A stretch of 64,000 nucleotides of DNA from Ramlibacter algicola (GCF_016641735.1 NZ_JAEDAO010000001.1:1426001-1490000), one strand, 5' to 3'. Positions 25,163 to 34,192 are shown, counted from the stretch's first letter. Numbers and translations: made by a program. The notes: generated from the sequence alone by a model not told the origin.

Positions 25163-26998
25163 ATGCCCCAGTTCTATTTCGACCGCTTCGACCACCGCCG
25201 GCCGCCGCCGCCGCTGGCGCACTCGCCCGCGCGCGAGCTCGCCTGGCAATTTCTCGCGATCGTCGCGCTGGTGCTGGGCGCCAACTACATCCGCTGGCGC
25301 TGGACCGCTTCGCTGAACCACGACGCGCTGTGGTTCGCGATCCCGCTCGTGATCGCCGAGACGCTGGCGTACGTCGGCCTGGTGCTGTTCACGTTCAACC
25401 TCTGGCGCACCCGCGACGTGCCGATGCGCGCGCCGCCGCGCACGGTGGGCGAGACGTCGGCGGAACCGGGCGAGTGGGGTGAGCGGCCGGTGGCGGTCGA
25501 CGTCTTCATCACCACCTACAACGAGGACGAGGAACTGGTGCGGCTGTCGATCCGCGACGCCAAGCGCCTCGCGTACCCGCACCCCGTGGACCTGCGCGTG
25601 CACGTGCTCGACGACGGGCGCCGGCCGGTGATGAAGCAGGTGGCCGACGAGGAGGGCGTGCACTACATCTCGCGCAGCAGCAACATCGGCTTCAAGGCCG
25701 GCAACCTGCGCAACGCGATGGAGCTGACCAGCGGCGATTTCATCGTCATCTGCGACGCGGACACGCGGCTGTTCCCGACCTTCATCGAGCACACGCTGGG
25801 CTACTTCCGCGATCCCGACGTCGCGTGGGTGCAGACGCCGCAGTGGTTCTACGACTTGCCGGAAGGCGAGCGGCTGCCGCAGTGGCTGGGTCGCCGTCTC
25901 GGGGACGCCGGGCGCGGCCTGGGGCGTGTCGTGGAACGGCTGGCCGGCAAGGTGCGCATCGGCCGTGACCCCTTCGTCAACGACCCGCAGATGTTCTACG
26001 ACGTCATCCTGCGGCGGCGCAACTGGTGCCACGCGGCGTTCTGCTGCGGGGCCGGCTCGATCCACCGCCGCGAGGCGGTGATGCAGGCGGCGCTGCGCAG
26101 CTTCGCGCTGGCGGTGGACAAGGAAGCAACGAAGTTCGAGCTCCAGGTGGAGGACGAGGAACTGCGGCGCGACCTCGGTACCGCCCTGCGCACGCAGGCC
26201 GCGGTCGAGCAGGAGCTCACGCCCTACAAGTTCCACGTCTCCGAGGACATCTACACCTCGATCGTGCTGCACAACGACCCCGTGCGGCACTGGAAATCGG
26301 TGCTGCATCCGCAGGTGGAAAGCAAGATGCTGTCGCCGCAGGACCTGCTGTCCTGGATGATCCAGCGCTTCAAGTACGCGGGCGGCACGCTGGACATCGC
26401 GCTGCGCGACAACCCGCTGTTCAAGGGCGGCATGCGGCTGCCGCAACGGCTGATGTACCTGACCACCTTCTGGTCGTACCTGGGCTGCCTGTGGAACGTC
26501 GTATTCCTGCTTGCGCCGATCATCTACCTGTTCACCGGCATCGCACCCCTGTCGGCGTATTCGGGCGCGTTCTACCTGCACGCGCTGCCGTTCATCCTGA
26601 TGACCGAGCTCGCGTTCCTGGTCGGCACCTGGGGCGTCAACAGCTGGGACGGCAAGTCTTCGTACCTGTCCTTCTTCCCCATCAACTTCCGCGCGCTGTG
26701 GACGGTGCTGCGGGGCGAGAAGATCAAGTTCCACGTCACGCCCAAGGAACGCCAGGCCGGCAATTACCTGCGCCTGGTGGTGCCGCAACTGGCCGTCATC
26801 GTGTTGACGCTGGTGGGTCTGCTGTATGCGGCGTGGCGCGTGGTCGTGCAGCACCACGACGCCGAGCTGCCCAACCTGGTGGTCAACGTGGCCTGGGGGC
26901 TGAACAACGTGTTCGCGATGCTGCCGCTGGTGCGCGCGGCGCTGTGGCAACCCGACGACGAAGAGGAAGCCGGCGATGCCACGCCGCAACCGGCGTGA
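25163..26998 (+). CDS. Cellulose-synthase-like family 2 glycosyltransferase, membrane-bound, no PilZ domain
   Basis: 611 residues. Two N-terminal membrane spans (about 28-42, 57-80), a GT2 domain with VFITTYNEDEE, DDG at 150-152, DAD at 198-200, SED at 360-362 and a Q-x-x-K-Y variant (QRFKY, 401-405) of the processive QxxRW motif, then four to five C-terminal spans. It should polymerise UDP-sugars, probably UDP-glucose, and extrude a beta-glycan. The C-terminus has no PilZ c-di-GMP module, unlike BcsA. The start at 25163, 7 bp after rsbW-like stop, is preferred over one at 25118. Confidence 0.93.
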   Translation: MPQFYFDRFDHRRPPPPLAHSPARELAWQFLAIVALVLGANYIRWRWTASLNHDALWFAIPLVIAETLAYVGLVLFTFNLWRTRDVPMRAPPRTVGETSAEPGEWGERPVAVDVFITTYNEDEELVRLSIRDAKRLAYPHPVDLRVHVLDDGRRPVMKQVADEEGVHYISRSSNIGFKAGNLRNAMELTSGDFIVICDADTRLFPTFIEHTLGYFRDPDVAWVQTPQWFYDLPEGERLPQWLGRRLGDAGRGLGRVVERLAGKVRIGRDPFVNDPQMFYDVILRRRNWCHAAFCCGAGSIHRREAVMQAALRSFALAVDKEATKFELQVEDEELRRDLGTALRTQAAVEQELTPYKFHVSEDIYTSIVLHNDPVRHWKSVLHPQVESKMLSPQDLLSWMIQRFKYAGGTLDIALRDNPLFKGGMRLPQRLMYLTTFWSYLGCLWNVVFLLAPIIYLFTGIAPLSAYSGAFYLHALPFILMTELAFLVGTWGVNSWDGKSSYLSFFPINFRALWTVLRGEKIKFHVTPKERQAGNYLRLVVPQLAVIVLTLVGLLYAAWRVVVQHHDAELPNLVVNVAWGLNNVFAMLPLVRAALWQPDDEEEAGDATPQPA

Positions 26999-27015
26999 CG
27001 AAGACGAAGCAAGCG

Positions 27016-28374
27016 ATGGACGACGACAAGGACAGCAACTGGGTCAAGGCCCGCAGTTCGATCGTGTGGATGGCGGCCATCGTGGTCGCTTTCGGCGCGG
27101 TGTGGTGGATCGAGCACGAGAGCGGCAAGGAGCTGATCGCCCGTAAGCAGCCCGCCGCGTCGGCACCCGCGGGCAAGCGCGTGACGCTGACGCCCAGTGC
27201 CGACCTGCCGCAGCAGCTGCCCGCCCCGCGCGAACTCACCGCGCAGGAACGCCAGTGGGCGCGTACGGCGTGGACCTACTTCGAGCGCAACACGGACCCG
27301 AAGACCGGCCTCACCGCATCGGTGGAAAGCTTCCCGTCGACGACGATGTGGGACGCGTCGTCGTCGCTGCTCGCGCTGCTGTCGGCGCGCGAGCTGGGCC
27401 TGGTGACGCAGGCGGCTTTCGACGAGCGCATGGCCCGCGCGCTGGACTCGCTGGGCAAGCTGCCGCTGTTCGCCGACCAGCTGCCCAACAAGTCGTACGA
27501 CGTGCGCTCGCTGGCGATGACCGACTACCGCAACCAGCCCGCGCCGCAGGGCATCGGCTGGTCGGCGATCGACATCGGCCGCCTGCTGGTGCCGCTGAAC
27601 GTCATCGCGTGGCACCACCCGAAGCACACCGAAGCGGCGCGGCGCGTCATCGCGCGCTGGACCACGTCGCAGCTCGCCAAGGGCGGCCAACTGCATGGCA
27701 TGCAGGCCAAGGGCGACGGCGGTTTCCAGCTGTTGCAGGAAGGTCGCCTGGGCTACGAGCAGTACGCGGCGCGCACGCTGGCGCTGATGGGGCTGGACGT
27801 CGACGTCGCGGCCGACCCGACGGCGCACCTGCAACTGGTCGACGTGCAGGGCATCCGCGTGCCGGCCGACGATCGCGATCCGAAGAAGTTCGGCGCGCCC
27901 AACTTCGTTGTCAGCGAGCCCTGGATGCTGCAGGGGCTGGAATTCGGCTGGACCCGCACCGGCCGCGAAATGGCCTGGCGCGTGTACCGCGCGCAGGAAG
28001 AGCGGTTCAAGATGACCGGCACGCTGACCGCGGTGACCGAGGATCACCTCGATCGGGCGCCGTACTTCCTGTACGACAGCGTGTGGTCGGGCGGTCAGGC
28101 ATGGATGCCGGTCAACGAGAAGGGCGAGCCGTATCCCAAGCTGCGCACGCTGTCGACGAAGGCGGCGTTCGCCTGGCATGCGCTGCTGCGCACGCCGTAC
28201 ACGCAGAAGCTGGTCGAAGCCACCGCCGACCTGAGCGAGCCGCAGCGCGGCTGGCTCGCCGGCCGCTACGAGGAAGGCGGCCAGCCCAACACGGCCGTCA
28301 ACGCCAACACCAACGCAGTGGTGCTCGAAAGCCTCGCCTACATGGCGCGCGGGCCGCTGCTGCACTACCGCTGA
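27016..28374 (+). CDS. DUF3131 domain protein, membrane-anchored (paralogue 1)
   Basis: 452 residues: cytoplasmic head, one membrane span (about 15-33), then a periplasmic DUF3131 domain. Signature blocks are RTAWTYFERNT, SFPSTTMWDASS, LPNKSYDV, GWSAIDIGRLL, EGRLGYEQYAA and DSVWSGGQAW. DUF3131 proteins are found with polysaccharide genes and look like helical-toroid glycosidase-type domains; activity is unproven. ATG at 27016 is preferred, but a GTG overlapping the glycosyltransferase stop is possible. Confidence 0.9.
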   Translation: MDDDKDSNWVKARSSIVWMAAIVVAFGAVWWIEHESGKELIARKQPAASAPAGKRVTLTPSADLPQQLPAPRELTAQERQWARTAWTYFERNTDPKTGLTASVESFPSTTMWDASSSLLALLSARELGLVTQAAFDERMARALDSLGKLPLFADQLPNKSYDVRSLAMTDYRNQPAPQGIGWSAIDIGRLLVPLNVIAWHHPKHTEAARRVIARWTTSQLAKGGQLHGMQAKGDGGFQLLQEGRLGYEQYAARTLALMGLDVDVAADPTAHLQLVDVQGIRVPADDRDPKKFGAPNFVVSEPWMLQGLEFGWTRTGREMAWRVYRAQEERFKMTGTLTAVTEDHLDRAPYFLYDSVWSGGQAWMPVNEKGEPYPKLRTLSTKAAFAWHALLRTPYTQKLVEATADLSEPQRGWLAGRYEEGGQPNTAVNANTNAVVLESLAYMARGPLLHYR

Positions 28375-28379
28375 CCGTC

Positions 28380-29801
28380 ATGCAACGACGCCTGCTCGCC
28401 TTCGCGCTGGCCCTGCTGCCGATGGCAGCCTTTTCGCAGGAAGCCCGCCCGCCCGCGGCCCCGCCGGCCCTCGGCGCGCCCGACTGCAAGTCCACCGACC
28501 TGCCGGCCGCGCGCTACCAACGGCGCCTCGGCGCGCTCAGCGAGCGCGAGCGCGGCATGGCACGCACCGCCTGGAAGTACTTCGAGAACAACACGCAGTC
28601 CACCGGGCTGGCCAACGCGGTCGACAACTACCCGTCGACGACGATGTGGGACACGGGCTCGTACCTGGCTGCCATCGTCGCGGCGCGCGAGCTGGGCCTG
28701 GTCACGCCGCAGCAGGGCGACGAGCGCCTGGCGCGCGCGGTCGACGCGCTGAACAAGCTGCAGTTCTTCCGCGACGAGCTCCCGAACAAGGTCTACAACA
28801 CGAAGACGCTGGAGAAGGCCGACTACGCCAACCGGCCCGGCGAGATCGGCTATTCGGCGCTGGACCTCGGGCGGCTGCTGGTGTGGCTAAAGATCGTCAA
28901 GGAACGCTATCCGCAGCACGCGGACGGCATCGACCGCTTCGTGCTGCGCTGGAAGTGGACGCACGTGGTCGACAACACCGGGATGATGTTCGGCGCCACG
29001 GTCGGCAAGGACCGTGACGTGCAGTACGTGCAGGAAGGCCGCCTGGGCTACGAGGAGTACGCGGCCAAGGGCTTCCAGCTGTGGGGCGTGTCCACCGAGA
29101 TCGCATCGAAGCCCGAGCCGTATGCGACGGTCCCGATCTACTGCGTCGAGGTGCCGTACGACGCGCGCGACCCGCGCAAGTTCTACCAGCACAACTACGT
29201 CGTCACCGAGAGCTACGCGCTGGACGGCATCGAGTTCAATTGGGACCTGGTGTCCGACCGCGACACCGACGACCGCCGCCACAGCAACGCATGGATGGCG
29301 GACTTCGCCAACCGCGTGTACCAGGCGCAGGAGAACCGCTGGAAGGCCACGGGCATCCTCACCGCGCGGTCGGAGCACCAGCTCGACGCCGAGCCGTACT
29401 TCGTCTACGACACCGTGTTCACCGACGGCTACGCGTGGAACACGATCACCGAATCGGGCCAGTACACGCCGCAGTTCGCGGCCGTGTCGCTGAAGGCGGC
29501 GCTGGGCATGTGGGTGCTGTGGCAGTCGCCGTACACCGATCGCCTGTTCGAGGAGATCGCCAGGCAGGCGGATCCGGCGCGCGGCTTCATGGAAGGCATC
29601 CTGGAGAACGGCAAGGGCCCGATCCGCGCCTTCACCGCGAACAACAACGGGATCATGCTGGCCACCCTGCTGTTCAAGCAGCAGGGCAAGCTGCTCAAGT
29701 GGGGCCCGCCCCGCGAAGGCGCATGGGAACGCGCGCAGGCACCGCGCGGCAACGGTCCTGCGCCGTGCACGCGGGCCGGCGCGTCGGGGTCGCCGTGCTG
29801 A
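28380..29801 (+). CDS. DUF3131 domain protein, exported (paralogue 2)
   Basis: 473 residues with a signal peptide (RRLLAFALALLPMAAFS). Same domain as paralogue 1: RTAWKYFENNT, NYPSTTMWDTGS, LPNKVYNT, GYSALDLGRLL, EGRLGYEEYAA, DTVFTDGYAWNT. Extra acidic/aromatic insert around TESYALDGIEFNWD. Starts 5 bp after paralogue 1 stops and overlaps paralogue 3, so the three are one translational unit. Soluble periplasmic partner is likely. Confidence 0.9.
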   Translation: MQRRLLAFALALLPMAAFSQEARPPAAPPALGAPDCKSTDLPAARYQRRLGALSERERGMARTAWKYFENNTQSTGLANAVDNYPSTTMWDTGSYLAAIVAARELGLVTPQQGDERLARAVDALNKLQFFRDELPNKVYNTKTLEKADYANRPGEIGYSALDLGRLLVWLKIVKERYPQHADGIDRFVLRWKWTHVVDNTGMMFGATVGKDRDVQYVQEGRLGYEEYAAKGFQLWGVSTEIASKPEPYATVPIYCVEVPYDARDPRKFYQHNYVVTESYALDGIEFNWDLVSDRDTDDRRHSNAWMADFANRVYQAQENRWKATGILTARSEHQLDAEPYFVYDTVFTDGYAWNTITESGQYTPQFAAVSLKAALGMWVLWQSPYTDRLFEEIARQADPARGFMEGILENGKGPIRAFTANNNGIMLATLLFKQQGKLLKWGPPREGAWERAQAPRGNGPAPCTRAGASGSPC

Positions 29802-31159
29802 AGCGGCGCACGCTGCTCGCGGCCGCGCCCTTGTCGTCGCTGCTGGCCGGTTGCGGTGTCGTCGGTCGGCCTGCATCTGCGCCGGGAGCGCCGAAGCTGC
29901 AGGCGAGCCCGGTCGCGGGGTTGTCGGCGCAGGAATTCCAGTGGGCGCGCACCGCGTGGCGCTACGTCGAGAACAACACGGACTTCGAGACCGGGCTCGT
30001 GGGCGGCCTCGATCGCTCGGTCGCTTTCACGGCCGCCAACGCGGGTGACGCGCTGGCGGCGATCCTCGCCGCGCACGAACTGAAAGTCATCGACGCCCAC
30101 GAGTTCGACCTGCGGTCGTCGCGGCTGCTCGGCTTCCTGGCGACGATGGACCTGTCGCAGGGCCAGCTGCCGAACAAGGCGTACAGCGCCGCGACCCGCA
30201 AGATGATCGGCTTCGACGGGCGGCCGGCGGACATCGGCTGGTCCGCCACCGATGTCGGCCGGCTGCTCCTCTGGCTGCGCATCGTCGGCCAGCGCCATGC
30301 GCGCTTCCAGGAGTACGTCGACAAGGTCGTCGTGCGCTGGACCTTCTGCAAGGCGATCGACGACTGCGGCAAGCTCACGGGCAGCGGTGTCGACGGGGCT
30401 GGCCATCTCTACACGTACCCCGAAGGCCGCCTCGGCGATGAGCAACTCGCCGCTGCAGGCTATGCGGCCTGGGGCTTCGACACGCGCGCGTCGTCCGCGT
30501 TGCCCGCGCTGGCGGCGGTGAACATGGAAGGCCTCGCGCTGCGCTACGACGCCCGCGACCCGCGAACGAGCGGGGCGCAGGCGCCGGTGCTGACGATGCC
30601 GTACGTGCTGACCGGCGTGGAGCTTGGGTGGGGCGATCGCATGGCGCCGCTGCGCGAGCTGGCGCAGCAGGTCCACCAGGTGCAGGAGGGGCGCTGGCGA
30701 CGCGAAAAGCAGCTCACCGCGCGCACTGCCTACCAGCTAACGGAGGCGCCGTACGTGGTGCTCGATTCGGTGTACGCGTCGGGCTATCCGTGGAACACCA
30801 TCGGTACCGACGGCAAGGAGCACGAGAAGCTGGCCCAGGTGTCGACCAAGGCGGCGTTCGGCCTGTGGGCGTTGTGGCCCGGCGAGTACACGGCGGCGCT
30901 GCTGGAGAACGTGCGGCACCTGTACGACGTCGACCGCGGCTGGTACGAGGGCCGCTTCGAGCAGGGCGGCGCGCCGAACACCACGATCTCGCTCACGACG
31001 AACGCGCAGGTGCTGGAGATGCTCCTGTTCAAGGCCACGGGCGGCCCACTGCTGCCGAAGGTGCAGCGCGCGGGCTTCTTCGACGTGGCGACCCAGGACC
31101 GCTTCAACCGCCAGGGCCGCTGCTGGCCTGCCGAGCGCGCGGCCTGCAAACCGGGCTGA
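29795..31159 (+). CDS. DUF3131 domain lipoprotein (paralogue 3), divergent active-site block
   Basis: 454 residues from GTG at 29795, overlapping the stop of paralogue 2. A lipobox LLAGC near residue 24 after KRRTLLAAAPLSS predicts a lipoprotein. Domain blocks RTAWRYVENNT, LPNKAYSA, GWSATDVGRLL, EGRLGDEQLAA and DSVYASGYPWNT are kept, but the (N/F)YPSTTMWD block of paralogues 1 and 2 is replaced by SVAFTAANAGD, losing the Trp-Asp pair. It may be a non-catalytic partner. Confidence 0.88.
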   Translation: MLKRRTLLAAAPLSSLLAGCGVVGRPASAPGAPKLQASPVAGLSAQEFQWARTAWRYVENNTDFETGLVGGLDRSVAFTAANAGDALAAILAAHELKVIDAHEFDLRSSRLLGFLATMDLSQGQLPNKAYSAATRKMIGFDGRPADIGWSATDVGRLLLWLRIVGQRHARFQEYVDKVVVRWTFCKAIDDCGKLTGSGVDGAGHLYTYPEGRLGDEQLAAAGYAAWGFDTRASSALPALAAVNMEGLALRYDARDPRTSGAQAPVLTMPYVLTGVELGWGDRMAPLRELAQQVHQVQEGRWRREKQLTARTAYQLTEAPYVVLDSVYASGYPWNTIGTDGKEHEKLAQVSTKAAFGLWALWPGEYTAALLENVRHLYDVDRGWYEGRFEQGGAPNTTISLTTNAQVLEMLLFKATGGPLLPKVQRAGFFDVATQDRFNRQGRCWPAERAACKPG

Positions 31160-31179
31160 ACACGTCGCACAATGAGCGC

Positions 31180-32136
31180 ATGCAACTCAAACCGCTTGGC
31201 CGCTCGCCCCTCCAGGTTTCGCCGCTCTGCTTTGGCGGCAACGTGTTTGGCTGGACGGCCGACGAGAAGACCTCCTTCTCGCTCCTCGATGCCTGGCTCG
31301 ACGCGGGCTTCAACTTCGTGGACACGGCGGACGTCTACTCGCGCTGGGTGCCGGGGCACACCGGAGGGGAGAGCGAGACGGTCATCGGCAAGTGGTTCAA
31401 GCAGTCCGGCAAGCGCGACAAGGTCGTGCTGGCCACCAAGGTCGGCATGGACATGGGCGACGGCAAGGTCGGCCTGAAGGCGGCGTACATCAAGCAGGCG
31501 GTCGAGGATTCGCTGCGGCGCCTGCAGACGGACCGCATCGACCTCTACCAGGCGCACAAGGACGACGAGGCGACGCCGCTGGACGAGACGCTGGAGGCGT
31601 TCGCGTCGCTCATCAAGCAGGGCAAGGTGCGGGCGATCGGCGCGTCCAACTACAGCGCCGCGCGCTTGGCGGAAGCACTGGAGACCAGCCAGCGCCTGGG
31701 CCTGCCGCGCTACGAGACGCTGCAGCCGCTCTACAACCTGTACGACCGCGCCGTTTTCGAGCAGGACCTGCAGCCGCTGTGCGAGCGCGAGCAGGTCGGC
31801 GTCATCAACTTCTACGCCCTGGCGGCCGGGTTCCTGACCGGCAAGTACCGCAGCGAAGCGGACGCCGCCAAGAGCGCGCGCGGCGCGAACACGACCAAGA
31901 AGTACCTCAACGACCGCGGGCTGAAAATCCTGGGCGCGCTGGATGAGGCCGCCAAGCGCATGGGCGCCACGCCCGGCCAGGTGGCGGTCGCCTGGGTGAT
32001 GTCGCGCCCCACCGTGGTGGCGCCGATCGCCAGCGCGACGTCCCTGGAGCAGCTGCAGGACCTGGTCCGGGCCTCGCAGTTGCGGCTGGATGGGGACACC
32101 CTGGCGTTGCTGGAGCGCGCCAGTTCGGAGGCGTAG
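31180..32136 (+). CDS. Aldo/keto reductase
   Basis: 318 residues, TIM-barrel NADPH-dependent oxidoreductase. The catalytic tetrad is visible: Asp and Tyr in FVDTADVYS, Lys in LATKVG and His in LYQAHKDD. GASNYSAARL and the C-terminal PIASATSLEQLQDL bind cofactor. Resembles the YajO/AKR11-like general group reducing aldehydes. It starts 20 bp after the last DUF3131 gene, so it could be cotranscribed, but has no evident link to polysaccharide synthesis. Confidence 0.93.
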   Translation: MQLKPLGRSPLQVSPLCFGGNVFGWTADEKTSFSLLDAWLDAGFNFVDTADVYSRWVPGHTGGESETVIGKWFKQSGKRDKVVLATKVGMDMGDGKVGLKAAYIKQAVEDSLRRLQTDRIDLYQAHKDDEATPLDETLEAFASLIKQGKVRAIGASNYSAARLAEALETSQRLGLPRYETLQPLYNLYDRAVFEQDLQPLCEREQVGVINFYALAAGFLTGKYRSEADAAKSARGANTTKKYLNDRGLKILGALDEAAKRMGATPGQVAVAWVMSRPTVVAPIASATSLEQLQDLVRASQLRLDGDTLALLERASSEA

Positions 32137-32173
32137 CCCGACCGCCCAGTGGGCGTCCCATCCGGCTCATGCT

Positions 32174-32179
32174 TAAAAT
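32174..32179 (+). promoter_or_regulatory. Candidate -10 element of infA
   Basis: TAAAAT in an A/T-rich patch 22 bp before the infA start, conspicuous in this GC-rich DNA. A clear -35 hexamer at 17 bp is not seen. Confidence 0.35.
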
Positions 32180-32200
32180 TGAGGCCGTTCGAGGATTCCC

Positions 32201-32467
32201 ATGGCCAAGGAAGAACTGATCGAAATGCGTGGTCGCGTCGAGGAAGTGCTCCCCGACTCCCGGTATCGCGTCAAGCTGGAAAACGGGCACGAGCTCGTGG
32301 CTTACAGCGGCGGCAAGATGCGCAAGAACCACATCCGCATCATCGCGGGCGATTACGTCACCCTCGAACTCTCGCCCTACGACCTGAACAAGGGCCGCAT
32401 CATGTTCCGCCACCTGCCGCCGCGCGGCAGCGAAGGCAACCCCGCGATAGGCGGGCAGCGCCGCTAG
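32201..32467 (+). CDS. infA: Translation initiation factor IF-1
   Basis: 88 residues, single OB-fold (S1-like) domain: [23 protein letters not shown], then [23 protein letters not shown] and KGRIMFRH are the IF-1 core. It binds the ribosomal A site during initiation. The C-terminus has about 15 extra residues over the usual 72, typical of a second, longer IF-1 copy in beta-proteobacteria whose main infA sits in the ribosomal protein operon. Monocistronic, followed by a hairpin. Confidence 0.97.
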   Translation: MAKEELIEMRGRVEEVLPDSRYRVKLENGHELVAYSGGKMRKNHIRIIAGDYVTLELSPYDLNKGRIMFRHLPPRGSEGNPAIGGQRR

Positions 32468-32510
32468 TCACGGCCAACCGCTGCACGATTCGTCCGTGGT
32501 TCTCTAACAG

Positions 32511-32546
32511 TTGGGCCAGGCCCGGCGAAGCCGGATCCTGGCCCAA
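32511..32546 (+). terminator. Terminator-like hairpin after infA
   Basis: Stem TTGGGCCAGG / CCTGGCCCAA enclosing an inner stem CCGGC-GAA-GCCGG. No long T-run follows, so it could be a processing or stabilising structure rather than an intrinsic terminator. Confidence 0.55.
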
Positions 32547-32568
32547 AGTGTGTCTGCGCCCCCCCTCT

Positions 32569-32674
32569 GTCATTCCGGCGAAAGCCGGAATCCATGGTGG
32601 TTCAGCAACCGAAGTTGGCGCAAGCTGGCTGCGAGGCAGGCTCGCAACTGGATTCCGGCTGCCGCCGGAATGAC
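32569..32674. repeat. REP-type inverted pair, CCGGCGAAAGCCGG core
   Basis: A left palindrome (GTCATTCCGGCGAAAGCCGG...) and an inverted right copy (GATTCCGGCTGCCGCCGGAATGAC) spaced by about 55 bp, in the gap between infA and the convergent efflux operon. Confidence 0.8.
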
Positions 32675-32776
32675 AAAGGAGGCGAGGGCGTGGCGCCACC
32701 CTGCTGGCGCGGCACCCTCTGAGTCCTTCTGCGTCCTCTGCGCTTGCTCTGCGGCCTCTGCGTTCGGGAGTCCGCG
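32675..32776. repeat. Pyrimidine-rich CTCTGCGTCC-type short repeats
   Basis: Imperfect runs of TCTGCGTCCTCTGCGC and GCGGCCTCTGCG type (about 32718-32768) just past the efflux operon end. Such purine/pyrimidine-skewed patches occur near gene ends in many bacteria; no gene is seen. Confidence 0.4.
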
Positions 32777-34192
32777 TTACTTCGCCGGCGCCGAAGCCGG
32801 CGCACCCGCAGCCGTCTCCGTCCACCCACCGCCCAGCGCCCGGTACAGCAGTACCTGGTTCTGCAGGCCCGCCAGGCGGGTCTGGATCTGGGCCTGGCGG
32901 GCGGTGAAGAACGAGCGCTGCGCATCGAGCAGGTCGAGCGAGCTGGCGACGCCGGCGTCGTAGCGCAGTTGCGAGAGGCGCATGCGCACCGACTCGGCTT
33001 CGGCCACGCGATCTTGCGCGGCCAGTTGCGTCGTCAGCGTCGCGCGGCCGGCGAGGGCGTCGGCCACTTCCTTGAACGCCTGCTGGATCGAGCGCTCGTA
33101 CTGCGCGATGGCGATGTCGCGCTGCACGCGCGCCGACTGCAGGCCTGCTTCGTTGCGGCCGAAGTCGAAGATCGGCAGCAGCAGCGACGGCGCCACCGTG
33201 TACGCCCACTTGCCGCCGCCGTCGAACAGGCCGCTCAGCTGCGTGCTGGCGCGGCCGACGCTCGCGGTGAGCGAGATGCGCGGCAGGAACGCGGCGCGGG
33301 CGGCGCCGATGTTGGCGTTGGCGGCCTGCAGCAGGTTCTCGGCCTGGCGCACGTCGGGCCGCGCAACCAGCACGTCGGACGGCAGGCCGGCAGGCACGTC
33401 GGGCAGCGTGATCGCCGCCATGGTCGTGCCGGTGCCGTAGTCCACCGGCAGCGTCTGGCCCGTGAGCAGGCCCAGCGTGTTGAGGTCGAGCGCGCGCTGG
33501 CGCTCCTGCTGCGCGAGCGACACGCGCGCGGCGTAGGCCAGTGATTCGGCCAGGCGGAAGTCCAGCTCGGACGACACGCCGTTGTCGAACCGCAGCTTGA
33601 CCAGCCGCAGCGATTCCTCGCGCGTCTGCAGCGTCTGGCGCGTCAGCGCGAGCAGTTCTTCGTCCGCGACCAGCGACAGCCACGCGTTCGCGACCGAGCT
33701 CACGAGCGTGACCTGCGCCGCCTTGCGGCCTTCGTCGGTGGCCAGGAACTGGTCGACGGCCGCTTCGCTCAGCGCGCGCAGCCGGCCCCACAGGTCGATC
33801 TCCCACGCGCTGACCGAGAAGCCGGCCTGGAAGCTCGTGGACTGTTCGCCGTTGCTGGGGTTGGGCGCGCGGCTGGCGTTCACGCCCACGCCGACGGTGG
33901 GATACAGGTCGGCACGGCGGATGTCGTACTGCGCGCGCGCCTGTTCGACGTTCAGCAACGCGACGCGCAGGTCGCGGTTGTTGGCCAGCGCCGCCCCAAT
34001 GAGCTGTTTGAGGCGCGCATCGGCGAAGAACGCCTGCCAGTCCAGCGCCGCGGCCGGCGTGCCTTCGGTGGCGGACGCGTACGGAAAGGCACCGGGCACG
34101 GGCGCGTCGGGGCGCTGGTACTCGGGGATGAAGGAGCAGCCCGCCAGCGCCAGCACGGCGGCGGCGAGCGCGGTCTTGCGGATCGTCGTCAT
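32777..34192 (-). CDS. RND efflux outer membrane lipoprotein (NodT/OprM family)
   Basis: 471 residues; lipobox LALAGC after a short leader predicts an outer-membrane lipoprotein. Duplicated OEP repeats are visible (IDLWGRLRALSEAAVDQFLAT and the FDFGRNEAGLQSARVQRDIA region), typical of TolC-like trimeric channels. Forms the exit duct of the tripartite pump. Its ATG overlaps the stop of the pump gene (4 bp). Last gene of the three-gene operon. Confidence 0.95.
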   Translation of the reverse strand: MTTIRKTALAAAVLALAGCSFIPEYQRPDAPVPGAFPYASATEGTPAAALDWQAFFADARLKQLIGAALANNRDLRVALLNVEQARAQYDIRRADLYPTVGVGVNASRAPNPSNGEQSTSFQAGFSVSAWEIDLWGRLRALSEAAVDQFLATDEGRKAAQVTLVSSVANAWLSLVADEELLALTRQTLQTREESLRLVKLRFDNGVSSELDFRLAESLAYAARVSLAQQERQRALDLNTLGLLTGQTLPVDYGTGTTMAAITLPDVPAGLPSDVLVARPDVRQAENLLQAANANIGAARAAFLPRISLTASVGRASTQLSGLFDGGGKWAYTVAPSLLLPIFDFGRNEAGLQSARVQRDIAIAQYERSIQQAFKEVADALAGRATLTTQLAAQDRVAEAESVRMRLSQLRYDAGVASSLDLLDAQRSFFTARQAQIQTRLAGLQNQVLLYRALGGGWTETAAGAPASAPAK

